Source: Membranipora membranacea (taxonomy: Eukaryota > Bryozoa > Gymnolaemata > Cheilostomatida > Membraniporidae). From it: a stretch of 64,000 nucleotides of DNA. Position numbers and translations under genes: made by a program. Under the pieces are notes generated by a model that did not search any database, was not told the origin of the DNA, and worked only from the letters and a program-made list of their open reading frames with translations. How positions within the stretch are numbered: the stretch's first letter is position 1; each line of letters opens with the position of its first letter. This document shows, piece after piece, positions 11,540-23,685 of this stretch. The stretch covers positions 26,198,283 to 26,262,282 of the forward strand of contig OU612066.1 in the NCBI GenBank assembly GCA_914767715.1, given 5' to 3'.

Positions 11540-12660
11540 TAAATGAAGCCATTTTTTGATTCTAGCATTTGAAAAGTCTAAAATTAGTGCACGAGCACTA
11601 GCCTTGTCACGCGGCCACGGATATTGGTTTTTTGGGTCATAACACTGAAAACCCGAAAAAAACCAAAACCCGTATGACAAAGCTACATGAGCACCCATGC
11701 AGCTTTTATCGTCAGTGTCAGTGATCACATCTGTAGTGAACTTGACGGGCGCATCTGTCATACCGAGTGATGGTGTGTGTACATACTGATCATGAATAGG
11801 TGGGAGTCTAGCGTTTTGACCTTCTCAGTGACATTTACAAGATGCAAGAGCGGGCTCATAGGTCCTTGTACTGAGTAGAGCTTTTGACTTTTGGTATTGT
11901 CAAAACTTTGCTTTCTTCCACAGTCTTGAGAACATGTGGCTTGATAGGATGCCATTTATTATATTACTAACAGGCTCGCATAAGATACGACTATCGTTCT
12001 TCGAAATCCAGGTTGCAAAGTCAGCAGAAGAGTTTGCCTATTGTGTGTCAATCGCCTTCAACAGTCGGAATACCTCCTCCTCTGAGACATCTAAGGGAAT
12101 TCCCTCTGATCTTCAATGGTTGCACATACATTTTTTATCGGACAATGTCTGTCATATATATCACTGATGGTTGTCTGCAAATACCTCACTTTATCATACA
12201 CAGTTCTCGGGTTATGCATCTCATTCCACGGAATTGACAGAAGTTCTTGTGTGAGAGCTTTATTTTATGGTTTGATATTTTGCCCCGGGGTTGGAGATCG
12301 TAGATGGTATATAGCATTTGAGCAGATATCATTTGATAGAATTGGTGGTTCTTTTTTGAAGCCACTGGCTCTACATCCGTCAAAATCTGTGAAGATCAAA
12401 TCCAGAGTGTTATTCTCTCATTTTGGGGAGTTTACAATTATTTGGTCAAGAGGGTATATGTTGGTACTTTGAGAGATTTCAATGTCATTGAAATAGCCAG
12501 ACAAAAGTATTTTGGCAGTCTTGATTTGTTTGTGTGATTAACTAGAGTCGATAGTATGGGATCTATGGTATTCTCCGCTTGGCTCTTGAGAAGGCTAGGT
12601 GAGCTATATAAAGCATATATATATATATATATACACACATGAGCGTTTGTAAAATGACAC
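11540..12660 (-). mobile_element. heavily decayed non-LTR retrotransposon fragment
   Basis: Translating the minus strand in shifting frames gives scraps of a LINE ORF2 in the right order. First is an endonuclease-RT linker (NPRTVYDKVRYLQTTISDIYD, near 12160-12220). Next come CEPVSNIINGIL and KAKVLTIPKVK (near 11890-11970), then YKDL and LVNVTEKV (RT block with the usual DLRPIS core damaged, near 11810-11860), then TTDVITDTDD and GAHVAL preceding the lost catalytic block (near 11680-11740). Many stops and frameshifts mean this is an old fossil. An (AT)n run at about 12618-12634 sits near its 5' side. Confidence 0.6.
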
Positions 12661-13092
12661 AACTTGGTAACAGGCATGTTACCCCTTACATAAATTGCAA
12701 CACCAACTCCAACTAATTTTCGTCATAAAATTGAGGCGTCTCTTTAATGATCGTTGTTACAGATTGTGGTACATTTCTCATGACCCTTATCCTGAATTCT
12801 AAACGATGATATTTGTGTAGGGATTAGGAACATTCGGTTTGTCATTGAGCTCACTTTATGACCAGGGTCTAGCTTGAAATCATAATGGCTAACACTGAAA
12901 CTTTCTACATCACAGTCAGATAACAATTCTTGATAAGAAATCAGCGATTTACTTACAATATAGGTAACCTAAAAGCAAGTAAATGTATCAGATATGTGAA
13001 GCACAGATAAAAGCCAGTCATGCAGTCAAGGCAAGAGAACAACATGGGTAAACATGACTAGTAAAACAGGAAAACACAGATATAGTTATTCT
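12661..13092. other. intergenic stretch 3' of receptor gene B
   Basis: No gene recognised. It presumably contains the 3' UTR of the minus-strand receptor gene that ends at 13093. Confidence 0.4.
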
Positions 13093-16000
13093 TTATAATT
13101 CGGAGACAACAGTTCGGTTTCCGGAAGAGCTTCCGTGGCTTTGAGTACCACTTTGGGTGCTGCTTTTACTCTTAAATATCCCGCTGACTGATCTGTAGCC
13201 TAAATTCTTTGCAGACCTTAAGCACTTCCATCCAATGATATTGGCTAAAACAATGAGCACACCCTGCAACTCAACAAATATTTGCACAGCAACCCAAAGG
13301 CCATTGTAGAATTTAGCGAAAATGATCAAAACCCAACCAATACCGAGACAAATTGATAGTTTAAAGCATGTAATTATAGTTTTTGCAAGGCGGTTCTGTT
13401 CCAAAGTGGACCCTATATTACCACTTTTGGAGATCTTTACCATAGCAATAGTGTCTATAGTGATGTTGATAATGATTAGTGTATAAATCGGGCCTATGAA
13501 TAGTGAATAGAAAGTTATAGCTTCATCCAGAAAGCAAACACCGTTGGTTCTATAGACAGGTGAACTGAATGCTGGAACATTCTTTGCTCTGGACAGTCCA
13601 TATGTAATGAGAGTTAAGACCAAAGGTGAGCCAAAAGCATAAAGGGCATATATTAGTATCTCCTTTGATTTAGTGTGGTCCACCAGCCTCATTACCGTAA
13701 TACTGCGTAGTATGCTGATCGCGATGGCATTACTCCATGTGAGGGAGCATAAGAAGAAATATTGTGTCGTTGCAGCAATCACAGTACATCCAATTTCATC
13801 GCTGCCAACCGGAACAGCGATGGTTGTAAAACATAGAAGGGCTCCAAGAAGGCTGAGGAGTAGGAAAATCATCATTTGATCGGGTAGGCTGAGCTTTCTT
13901 TTCTTTTTAATAACCAAATACATGATGTAGCCCAATATCGCCAAACATGATATTGCAGACAGTATATAGTCATGATAATAAAGTGTCAGCTTGATTGTGT
14001 GTTGTGTCTTGGAAGTCTCAGTTCTGTTGGCTTGTCTGGTGAGTCTTCGCTGAACCTAAAATGATATTCGCTTATATGAGTAGATTTGAGTCAGAAGCTG
14101 AAAACTGAAGTATAAATAGTTATAGCATTGTGAACAAGAAAGTAATATCATGTGCTTGTGGATAAACGCACCAATTTGAACAATTCAAACAAAATACATG
14201 GATGAAAGATGTCAACAAAGGTTTGCATACCGACCTCCATTCCAGTATTTGACAACAGAATCCTCTCATAAGAGGTGTCATCCTCAGTGCCATTTGTCTC
14301 TCTTATCACACCATCTCCGCAGAGCACATAGGATTTATTAGTTTTCATAATTAAAGTCTCTGTTATATTGACAACTGATATTTTTGTGTCATCTGTATTC
14401 CCAGCTTCACTTTGAGATGGGCCAAATATCTCATTGATTATTACGTTATTGCTCAATCCAACATTGACAAAGATAATTGCTGTTGCTGTTGTTGAGATCA
14501 GTGATTCAAAGGGTTCACTAGTTGCGGTAGTAATAATGCAGGAGTCAAGAATATTAGTTGAGCACAATGTTACAATTCTCTGTTCCTGTGAGTAGTCTCC
14601 TAAAAGGGTTGAAGTGCTGTTTTCATCACAGGTGCTATTGAACGGCATGAGCTGGCAATCCTGTTGCATTGGGTTGCGGACCTCTCCCCAAACACTGCTG
14701 TCAGCTTTAATGTCCATGCAGAATTCCTCTTGATTGTAGCATTGACTACAACATTCTATTGAACTATTTAAGTCTCACATAATTTTCTCTGTCAGTTGCA
14801 TGGTGTGTGGTATTGAAGATGTCAAATGATATTGCTTGTTGGTAACGGTAAAGGTATTGGACATCAACAACATCCTGTAGCTCACATATTGCACAATAAT
14901 AGTTTCTGTAGGTTGTGCTTGAAATGTAAACCATTGATACTGGGCCATGTTCACAGAGTGAACTTATGCGCCAATTTTCAAAGCTCCCAGGGCAACTGTC
15001 AATGTAAGTGTCCATGTACTGATCCTTCACTGTATCACAGGGGTATATCAGAGAATCCTCAAGATCCCTCGGTGGAGCGTAAGTCTGAAACCAGCAGATT
15101 CCTCTTCAAATAAGAATGATTTTCAAGAGTATTTGAAAATTCCTCTAGCAACAGTGATACATTGTTGTGTAACTATGGGTGATTTTTGTGTTAGTTTCAT
15201 TGAAACAGTTTTAAAGATGGTAGAGTATATGTTCGAATGGGAAGTTTATACTTCATTCGTTCAAATCATTGTTCAAAGACAGATGTAAAGAGATAAGGTG
15301 TTTGTTCTTCTTTGAAGGATCTACTTTCTCTTGGGTCATTATACACCACTTTACTTCTGTGTCTTATATCTATTGTCTCTATCAAGGCATCAGATAATAC
15401 AATAATATGTTTTATATGTTATAACAATACTCACAGGACGTTGTCACAGATCCATAATGCATCCCACCAAACCATTGTGCAAGATTTTACACCATTACAG
15501 GCTGCACAGTTTGTGTTCTTATACCTTAAATAAATGCATAGATGATTTTTAATCCCATATCCTGTGGCTTAATGAAGTAGTACCGCTTTGAATTCCACTC
15601 AAATGAAGTTTTGCTAAAATATACATAATTTTTCAAGTTATCAAAAGGGAACTGCTGATGCCCAGCCCTCAATGAATATTGGTGAGGTTGATGATACTGA
15701 GACACAACTAAATAAAAAAAACAGATATGTGATAGTTTTGAAAAATTATTGCTGAGCAATATATTTTTGCATAGTTGGTATACTTTTGCTCAAAGTTCTT
15801 ATGAAACCCCCAGAAAAGTAAATAGTATATATTGCATTGTTATTTCCAGGGAAAAAAGACCCCGAAAGTTTTTACATACGTGATATTAGTGGTGATGTCC
15901 GAAACAAGCCAGCCATGTGGTTCCCATTCTCCTGGTTCACCTGATGCACATAACACCTGTAGCTCTGATGCTGATGATGATGGGCAGCTGTCCACTACCA

Positions 16001-19000
16001 ACTGCCTTGTGTTACCTCTTAATCCAATGTTTGTGCAGGTGTAGCTCTTTAACTCATCTGGGTCAAGCTCGTTGGCTATTGAAACATCGCTACAGCAGTC
16101 GCCAGTGATATGACATCTTCTATCACACCTGTATGGAGCATATGTTGTTGTCTCACTAAAACCTTCTCACAAAATGTCAATGTTATTTCACATTATTCTC
16201 AGTGCAAAATAATGTTGAATACCACATCTCATGCACCTTCTTTAACTATACAGAAACCTCTTTTATATTTTCATAGCATTTTTGAAGTACTTAGTTGCGG
16301 AACATTTATTCAAATATCACCTGCAGTTGAGTACAGTGTTGTTCATGTAGCTCCTCAAAGCACATAGACTGTAATATTCTCCTATCACCGACATGGACCA
16401 CTGAGAGTCTCGATGATATGTGAGAGATTTGTTATACCCCAGCAGATCTGTATCTGTGCACTGGTTGAATAAATCCTGGACTGAGCCAATATCGCAGCCT
16501 GCACCTCCACATTTATTGAGTTCTGGGAATACCACCAGATCTCCACATAGCCCTCCATGATCACTCTTACATAATAAACTCCCAAGATTCCAGAATGCTT
16601 TCTCAACATCTTCGGACTCTGGAAGTTGAGTTTATGAAATCTGTGACTAATTTTCGATGATATGAATTGATCTTTAACTACCAGAATAATTTCAACTTTG
16701 ACACCTTCTCAACATCTTCGGACTCTTGAAATATTGGACCAGATTGTTTTGATTGCAGGTGAATTTCCTAGTATACTGACTTTCAAACTGCTCTTTTATT
16801 TTATGTTCAAGTCTTATGGATCTCTTGTCAGAGAGCTCACCTTCCTTTGCATGGGATTTAAGCTCTGTTATGTTATTTCTTAGCTCCAGAAAGTTGTTTG
16901 ATAACCGTTCAGGAATATTAAACAGGTCTTCAGATATTGCACCATTTCCATAAGAATGCCTCATCATTGGTTTCATGGTCATCAGTAATGTTCCTGTGTC
17001 TGATTATATAAAACAAAATAGGATTTTTCAGAGTACAACTGTCCATAATTGAACGTTCTGTATTATTATTTCAGCCAAGGGTTACAATGACAGCTGTTCA
17101 TGAAAAGAGATGATAGATTTTAGTTAGAAAGTGAAACAGAAATACCTGCACTGTACATATTATATAGTTATCTTGCCTTGCTCTCATTTTTTGTTTAATC
17201 AAATCCTTGTTGTATTGAGGCTTCATATAGGTCCACTAGCATGAGCACTAAAGAACATAGGCTGATTCATCTTTTTCCATCAGCAAAACAGGAATATTTA
17301 ATTTGAGTAAATAGAATACCTTGTGATTCAGCAGTTGAATTGAGTACTGGCAACTCAAACTCTGTCCAGCATTCAATACAGAATATATTTCTGAAAATTC
17401 TGCCTGGATTTAAACTACTTCCAACACCATCAAAAGGCCCATATTCGCAGAGCCTGGACACTTCTAAGTTGTTGTATTTGCTTGGACAAGTCATAACAAA
17501 GGTACTACAATCTGGGTTGTGTAATCTCTGTTCCTTATCTGGCCTCATCTTTTTCCAACAATCTCTGCAGGAAATAAAATATCTATGCAGTCCATTTTGC
17601 CACAATGAGTGCAAAGCATTTGATAACAGATGACCTTACAATGGGAATATAGTTAGCGCCAAATGTTTAGAGACATAAATATATTGACCTTAGGTACAAA
17701 AAGACATTGCTAGCAAACGAAAGTACTCACAATGTTGATGACTGATGTAATGCTTTTGCATAGTTACCCAGAATTCATAAGAGATTTTAGGGTCTCAATA
17801 TCTGATCCCTGCCTCAGAAACTGTCCATTTGTATTGCCATGATATTCAAAGACAGCTGGGACATCTTCATCGCAGAAAACATCCATCCACCAAAAGTCTA
17901 ATGCTTTCAGTCTGTTAAACTCAGAGGAAATGTCCACATCATCAGTTACTGGATCTAGTGCGCCATTACACACAGCACAATGGAGATTCTTATAGGTTAT
18001 CCCTGTATATGATCCTGTCACAGGCAATCCAGCCAAATCTAAAGCTGCAACGATATGGAAACACCCAACAGAGTATTGTAGTCAAACCATATAATGTCTG
18101 AAGGTTGAGTAGAAATCCTGGTCTGCTACACAATGCTCTCAATCAGCTGCGGGCAATGAGAGTTATCACACTTTGATTTGTAATCTTTCAAGGCTGACAA
18201 GTAAATGCAAGAGAAATCTAGCGATACCTGTCTATCAATGTGGTAATTGTCTTCTTGTTTACCATGGGATGACAACCACCACATTGTTTGATAAATTGAT
18301 ATCAACCCACAGAAATATGACTACATCAAACACTAATCACGCCTGATTTCGATTTGACTGGTCAAGGAGCTAGAGAGTATCTAACTCCTTGGTCTGGTTT
18401 ACATGCTCTGTTTTCTGCTGCTGACATGACGTTGAAAATAAATTGGTGTTTTTTCACCACAGCCCAATATATGGATGTAGTCAGGCCTGCATTCATATAT
18501 TGGTCAAGGGCAATGGCCCTCCCACTTTATCAAGAGTTCGATTCTAAAACAACCCTGAAAATTAGATTTTTGGTTGCAATGTGAAAAGGCGAAATTGTCA
18601 GGATTTACAAACACAATGTCCTTTAGATCAAGGAAGACGGCGATGTGTTAACAAGGAGTCACGTAGCAATCTCAAGGTTAATTCTGAAATGTTCTAGTTT
18701 GCTTTTTCTTTGGCCATATATATTTCCCCCACCCTGCCCTTGAAGCTACTAGTACTATTCAAAACACCATGTATAAAGCCTGAATGAGTAAATCTGTCAA
18801 AAAAGGTAAAGCAGTAGAAATCACAAACTCCACTCTCAAGGTGATCTGGGTTTTGTGGATTAATGGACAGTAATGGATGAATTAGTAGCATTAGCTTTGT
18901 GCATATTCAATCAGTCAATTTAACAACAGCTGATACTACACTGTGTATGTTTTCAGCCGGAAGGGTTCATTTCATGTCCTCCCTGGAAGGGTTCATGTCC

Positions 19001-19049
19001 TCCCTCAGTGGCGTATAATAGCACTCACGGCCAACATATTCCCGTGAGT

Positions 19050-19133
19050 GTCTGAATAGCTCAGTGTGTAGAGCGACTGCTTTATTAACACTGTCAATCA
19101 GATAGTTGTGGGTTCGAATCCCATCAAGGTCAG
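19050..19133 (+). pseudogene. tRNA-like sequence (tRNA relic or SINE head)
   Basis: It has a polymerase III A-box-like TAGCTCAGTGTGTAGAGC and a B-box GGTTCGAATCC. The D stem (GCTC/GAGC) and T stem (GTGGG/CCCAT) are intact. The acceptor arms do not pair and the anticodon arm is unrecognisable, with extra bases, so it is not a working tRNA. A T-run follows directly. It lies in an intron of receptor gene B. Confidence 0.6.
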
Positions 19134-19294
19134 ATTTTTTTCAAATGGGCGCTTTATAACTGGAGCATTTTTACCGTAATCTTCTACTGCTATTGAGTTG
19201 TTTTCTGAAAGTACCCAACAGCTCAGTGAGCTATTGAAATACCTCTCTGCTTGCACTATTTTGCTACCGATATGCAAAAATTTCCGTGGTGGGA

Positions 19295-19364
19295 GGGCGC
19301 TTAAGCGCCCCTCAAACACCCTCCCCGCGACGCCTACGGCGTGTGGATCGGGCTGCGCCCGATC
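19295..19364. repeat. three consecutive GC-rich perfect hairpins
   Basis: GGGCGC-TTAA-GCGCCC (19295-19310), ACGCC-TAC-GGCGT (19330-19342) and GATCGGGC-TGC-GCCCGATC (19346-19364) lie within 70 bases. The base composition is sharply unlike the AT-rich surroundings. They sit 160 bases downstream of the tRNA-like sequence. Confidence 0.85.
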
Positions 19365-21099
19365 ATTATGCTCATCTCTAAAAAGTCAGTGAGTGAAAAT
19401 GTTTAGAATATACGCCCCTGTCCTCCCTGTTGCTATCTCTTCATTTGTACAGCGTACAATACATGCCAATGGACTGGCTAATTCCTCCCTAATAAACCAA
19501 CGGGAGAATTTTGATCTAGATTAATTGAAATGAAAATAGCACAATTTGTTTCATCACTGCATTTAGTTTCCTGATTTCACCACAAAATGTGCTCAGTACA
19601 TCTTAACCCAGCTCAGCATGTCAACCACCATGATTTCACAGTCCCTCATAGAATATGCTGGTCCTGGGTTCATGCTTGCTTTCAACAAGGAAACATTGTC
19701 ATTGTCCCAATTATGCAACATACACTTAAATATACATGCTGCTAGTAAAATATGCACCCACTAGGTAACAAGTATTTTTGAGCACAAAGAAGATTTAAGA
19801 TGAGTTTGTCTTGAGTTGCTTTATCTTCTCTGTGATTTTTTTTCGGTAACAAATTTGACTCATACACTGCAAAGTTGAATGTGCTACTGAGGTTAGGTGC
19901 ACACTATAGGATTCTGCTTATTGTGCACACAAATTGCTCAGTTATTTCAATTATGCCTAAATGATTGTTTATGTAGACAGGGAGCATTGACCTGAATGTA
20001 ATGAAATAAACATCAGTTATATAAACCCCGATTAACATTATTAGCAAATTCCCTCAGTCAGTCTCTAATTACATCTGGGATGGGGAATTGTTAATTGCAA
20101 ACTATTGTATTAACCCAGCTTATCTTGGAAAAAATGCAAAGTCAGTCAATAACATGATAAAATTGAGTAGTCATAAATTTCCTAATAAGCCAGTTGAAGA
20201 TTGACCCTGCATAGAGTACTCAGTTGTCTCAGATTACATGTAAGGCACTGACTTACAGAATCAAACGTTCATTTTTGTATTTATCGACCTTGGTATACAT
20301 ACCTGTAGAATTTTGAGCCGAGTCACACAGTTTACTCAAAACTTCTGATGTGTCTTCTGGACACTTGTCCACTATATACCCTGCAATATGCAAATATTCT
20401 GTTGTCAGAAGCTGAAGTGCATCCAACAATGGTTTTCATTACAAGTTCGGCTTGTCATTTATATAAACTGTATGCTATCTTAATTTGCATCGTTTGCAGA
20501 ACTGGATTGCACAGTAACATATTCTGCTGAATGAACCAGTGCCAGCAATTTTGCTCTTGTTTATGATTAATCACACAATCTATCCGTAGAGTATGTAACT
20601 GCCCTCCCAGATTATTGATCGAGTTTCTAACGGGTGCATTTTATAGCAGTTTATTTGAGTAAACCGTTGACACCGTAAAACTACAATTTTATATAAAATT
20701 GATTAAAATATTGATAACGTGTGGTTAGCATGATTCAAGTGGTTATACATAAAACATTGAAACTGAAATTGCATTTGTCATGGTAAAAATGCAAGTTTGT
20801 TTAAATCAATATCAAGTTTTTAAATGATGCGTTGCTATGATAAAAGGTAAAAATAATATAAACATACCTCTGTCACCCTTTCCAGGAGAGAGTTAGTGTA
20901 AAATATGAGCTCTAAACAATGTACAGTTTGTATATCATGGATTTAAACGAAGAAACAACATGTAAAATTATTACCTCGTTCTCTGAGGATTTAAGCTCGA
21001 ATAAGGTAATTTGGCCAAGCATTTCTATTTATAGTAAAAAAGACAAAAACAAGTGCTGAGAATAATAGATAAAAGGGGGCCCCATCGCTATCGCAATAT

Positions 21100-21111
21100 G
21101 GGGGGGGGGGG
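21100..21111. repeat. 12-nt G homopolymer
   Basis: A run of twelve G on the plus strand, in an intron between the third and second exons of receptor gene B. Confidence 0.9.
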
Positions 21112-22598
21112 TTTGGTGAATCAGGCAATACTGTTTGTTATTCTGTGGATATAATGGGTTTTATGAGGGATCAAAGAGTAACAGCTTGGAGGGATGATTC
21201 GGCTATGAAAACATTGAGTTGAATAGATGATTCTCTCTGTGGTTATGCGCTGTGGCTATGAATAGATTGGCAGCAAGGTAACAGTAAACAAGTTAACGGA
21301 ACTGGATTTAGGAAATTTTAATGATATCGAAAACACCACAGAGTAGATGGCTTTTTACTGGTTGGAGACGAGATGGCTACAGAGTAAAGCCTGTGCACTT
21401 ATCGTAATTTACTGCCTATTAGTTGTGATTTTATAATAATGAGAAGAGAAAATAAAGGTTTATTTCAGATTTTTTCTCTCATGGCAACCAATGGCACCAA
21501 GCTGGACACTAAATATCCTAGACCTAGACAAGGGATTGTTATCTCACCTGTGTACTTATTGGCTATCGCTCCACATTGGAAAGTACCATGCTCCAACCTC
21601 TCCCGTATTCTCACAGCATCCCCACAGCATTCACCGTAAAATCTGCATTCGGCATTAGGTTCGTCTATAGACAGGCACTTTCTACCAAAACATATCACTC
21701 ATGGATGGGCAACTTTGTTTATAAAAAAGGTCACATGGGACGCAAGGTATATTTTGGCACTGTATATTTTGAACAAGCTAATCAGATGTATGCCCCAATA
21801 AAAACATCAGACCAGTTTTAAAATTAGTCAACACCAGTACACTTACAGTTATTATTATGTTATTCGTAGAATCACTTGGGAAATCTCTGAATATGCTTAC
21901 ATGTGTCATGCATGATACAGAATGGTCACTAATTTGAAGTCCAAGAACAGAATTGTGCTTGCAGAGGGCTAGGTAATTAATGTGCACCAGAATTACACCA
22001 AGACAAGGCATTACTTTTTTGTAATAAATCAAGAGGAATTGAATCATACTTGTCTTCTAGGAATGTAGGAATATCTATATATCTGTGAATGTTAATAAAA
22101 CAATCATTTCATGATAATAAACATGAGTTAGCTTACCTGTTTTCTGCCTTGGTGTCATAACTCAGGGTTGTAGATATATTACCACCAGAGCGAAGACCTA
22201 TTGGAAGAGTGTAAATCACAGCAGAGATACCAGAATATCCAATTAACAGAAATGTGATGGAGATTATCGACTTCCTGCCCATTTTCTATGCTCTGCTATT
22301 CCCTTTGGAGTGTGTCCAACTAGTCCTGGTATATTTATCTGTCTGTAACAATATCCCTTCACTTTGTAACACAGTCACAAAACTGTGATCGATGATTTAT
22401 TTTTTGTAGATTTTTGCAACAAAATGAGCAGCAACGTTAGACTGTTTTAACAGTGATTACACTTTTAAATGAGATGCATGGAATGCAGTATCGTTAGCTG
22501 TGCACCACTGCGCATAATACTAGTGTCTGATGGTGAGAACCAAGGTTACAGCCACTTAAATGATTTCCTAGCTTGATTTGATTGTCTGCATTGATAAC

Positions 22599-22688
22599 AT
22601 ATAGACCTGTAAAGCCCCTATGTTAGTTCCTGATGATATAGTAGTATATATCATCAGGATCTAACATAGGGGCTTTACAGGTCTATAT
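22599..22688. repeat. near-perfect long hairpin, 42-bp arms, 6-nt loop
   Basis: 22599-22640 is complementary to 22647-22688 with a single mismatch, around loop GTAGTA. The stem begins ATATAGACCTGTAAAGCCCC. Size and pairing resemble a microRNA precursor or a tiny palindromic element. It lies about 320 bases upstream of the first exon of receptor gene B. No other copy was noticed in the window. Confidence 0.85.
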
Positions 22689-22979
22689 GCAAAGTCCATC
22701 AAGACATTATTATTTTAATAGCTCTGAGATAACCTAAGTTCCTATCAGATACAATAAAAGAACTGGGTGGGCATGTGCTCACAGAGCGTTGATAATATGA
22801 ATGGATTTAGTCAATTGTAACACTTTGCCTGTCTAAATATACAAATTCAACAATTACTGGTCAAAAACAACAGTACACAGTGTAAGGCCTACTGTATTAA
22901 TTTTGACTTGGCAGGGACAACATAGCTGCAATTTTCTGATTTGTATCAGCTGTTAATTGATAAATCCTGATGCCTATCT

Positions 22980-23395
22980 AGTTCAGTTTAGTTTAGTTTA
23001 TTAAAGCATTCAGTATCAAATATTGATAAAAACGAATGCGCACAATGATAATATTATTATGTAGAAACTACTAAAGAAAATATAGCATAGAAAATTCAGA
23101 TCAGAGGTTATTAAAATACTTCTTAAAATATTATAAAAAGGATTTGGCACATTTAGCAGTTCTGCACAGGTTTGGTTTGAAAATTGTAGGCTTGGGAGAT
23201 AATATTCTAGCAGTATTTCATTTAATACAGTTAAAAAGAGGATGCATCGGATCATTGGCTATTTTCATAAAATGTTTGGCACTGATATTGGTTAGATTTA
23301 AAACTTCTAGTTCTAGGCACTCATCATAACTAAGATCAGGTGAAATCGTTCTGGCTGCTGACCTTGTGAATCAAACTTAACTTCCCTGCAATTCA
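22980..23395 (-). mobile_element. 3'-terminal remnant of a CR1-like non-LTR retrotransposon
   Basis: The minus strand encodes the characteristic C-terminal tail of a LINE ORF2, with stops and slips: RTISPDLSYDECLELEVLN, then KHFMKIANDPMHPLFNC, then PNLCRTAKCAKSF. It ends in a short AAACT-type repeat (TTAATAAACTAAACTAAACT) like the microsatellite tails of CR1 elements. The rest of the element is missing (5' truncation). Confidence 0.7.
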
Positions 23396-23644
23396 AGGTA
23401 TTATTAATTTAACCCTTGGATGAAAAAAAGGTTACAACAATAAAAAAGTCGATATCTATACCAGTGGTGTATTCATAGGTAGGGCCAGGGGGCCATAGTC
23501 CTACTACCTTTTCAGTAGGTTAATTTTGAAAAACCCCTAAAATTGGCATTTGTGTGTTAGAAATACACATGAACTTTATTTATGTTTATCAATAGCAGGT
23601 CTAAAGGAATCCCCTTGTGTTATGTGTAGGGATTAGATTAGAAG

Positions 23645-23685
23645 AAGAAGGCAGAAGGTATGAAATTCATACCTTCTGCCTTCTT
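23645..23685. repeat. perfect palindrome, 20-bp arms with a 1-nt centre
   Basis: AAGAAGGCAGAAGGTATGAA is followed by one A and then its exact reverse complement. Confidence 0.9.

Larger units (their letters stand above)
13093..22282 (-). pseudogene. Methuselah-like/class-B 7TM receptor gene B with SMB-like ectodomain; several apparent lesions
   Basis: This is a paralogue of receptor A (25408-32948). Exons as read: 22137-22282 (signal peptide MGRKSIISITFLLIGYSGIS), 21548-21681 (CRFYGECC), 20303-20380, 17768-18044 (YKNLHCAVCNG), 17320-17564 (FRNIFCIEC), about 16781-16999, 16321-16618 (AFWNLGSLLC), 15880-16119 (CHITGDCC), 15435-15524 (YKNTNCAACNG), 14235-15084 (YRNYYCAIC) and 13093-14055 (7TM). 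The last exon is a clean open frame with seven hydrophobic helices, FIGPIYTLIIINI and ELQGVLIVLANI, and a C-terminal VSEL that fits a PDZ ligand. Lesions: no good donor after the sixth exon; the 15435 and 15084 boundaries do not share phase; a one-base frame slip near 14765-14785; and the 14235 donor is GTCGGT. It may be a recent pseudogene, or a live gene with sequence errors, because the 7TM exon is intact. Confidence 0.65.

Noticed and set aside
12116-12472. 118-residue plus-strand open frame
   Set aside because: It is antisense to the decayed LINE fragment whose residues are recognisable on the minus strand.
19098-19319. Minus-strand open frame ending in GFEPTT
   Set aside because: The GFEPTT ending is the well-known false translation of a tRNA B-box on the opposite strand.
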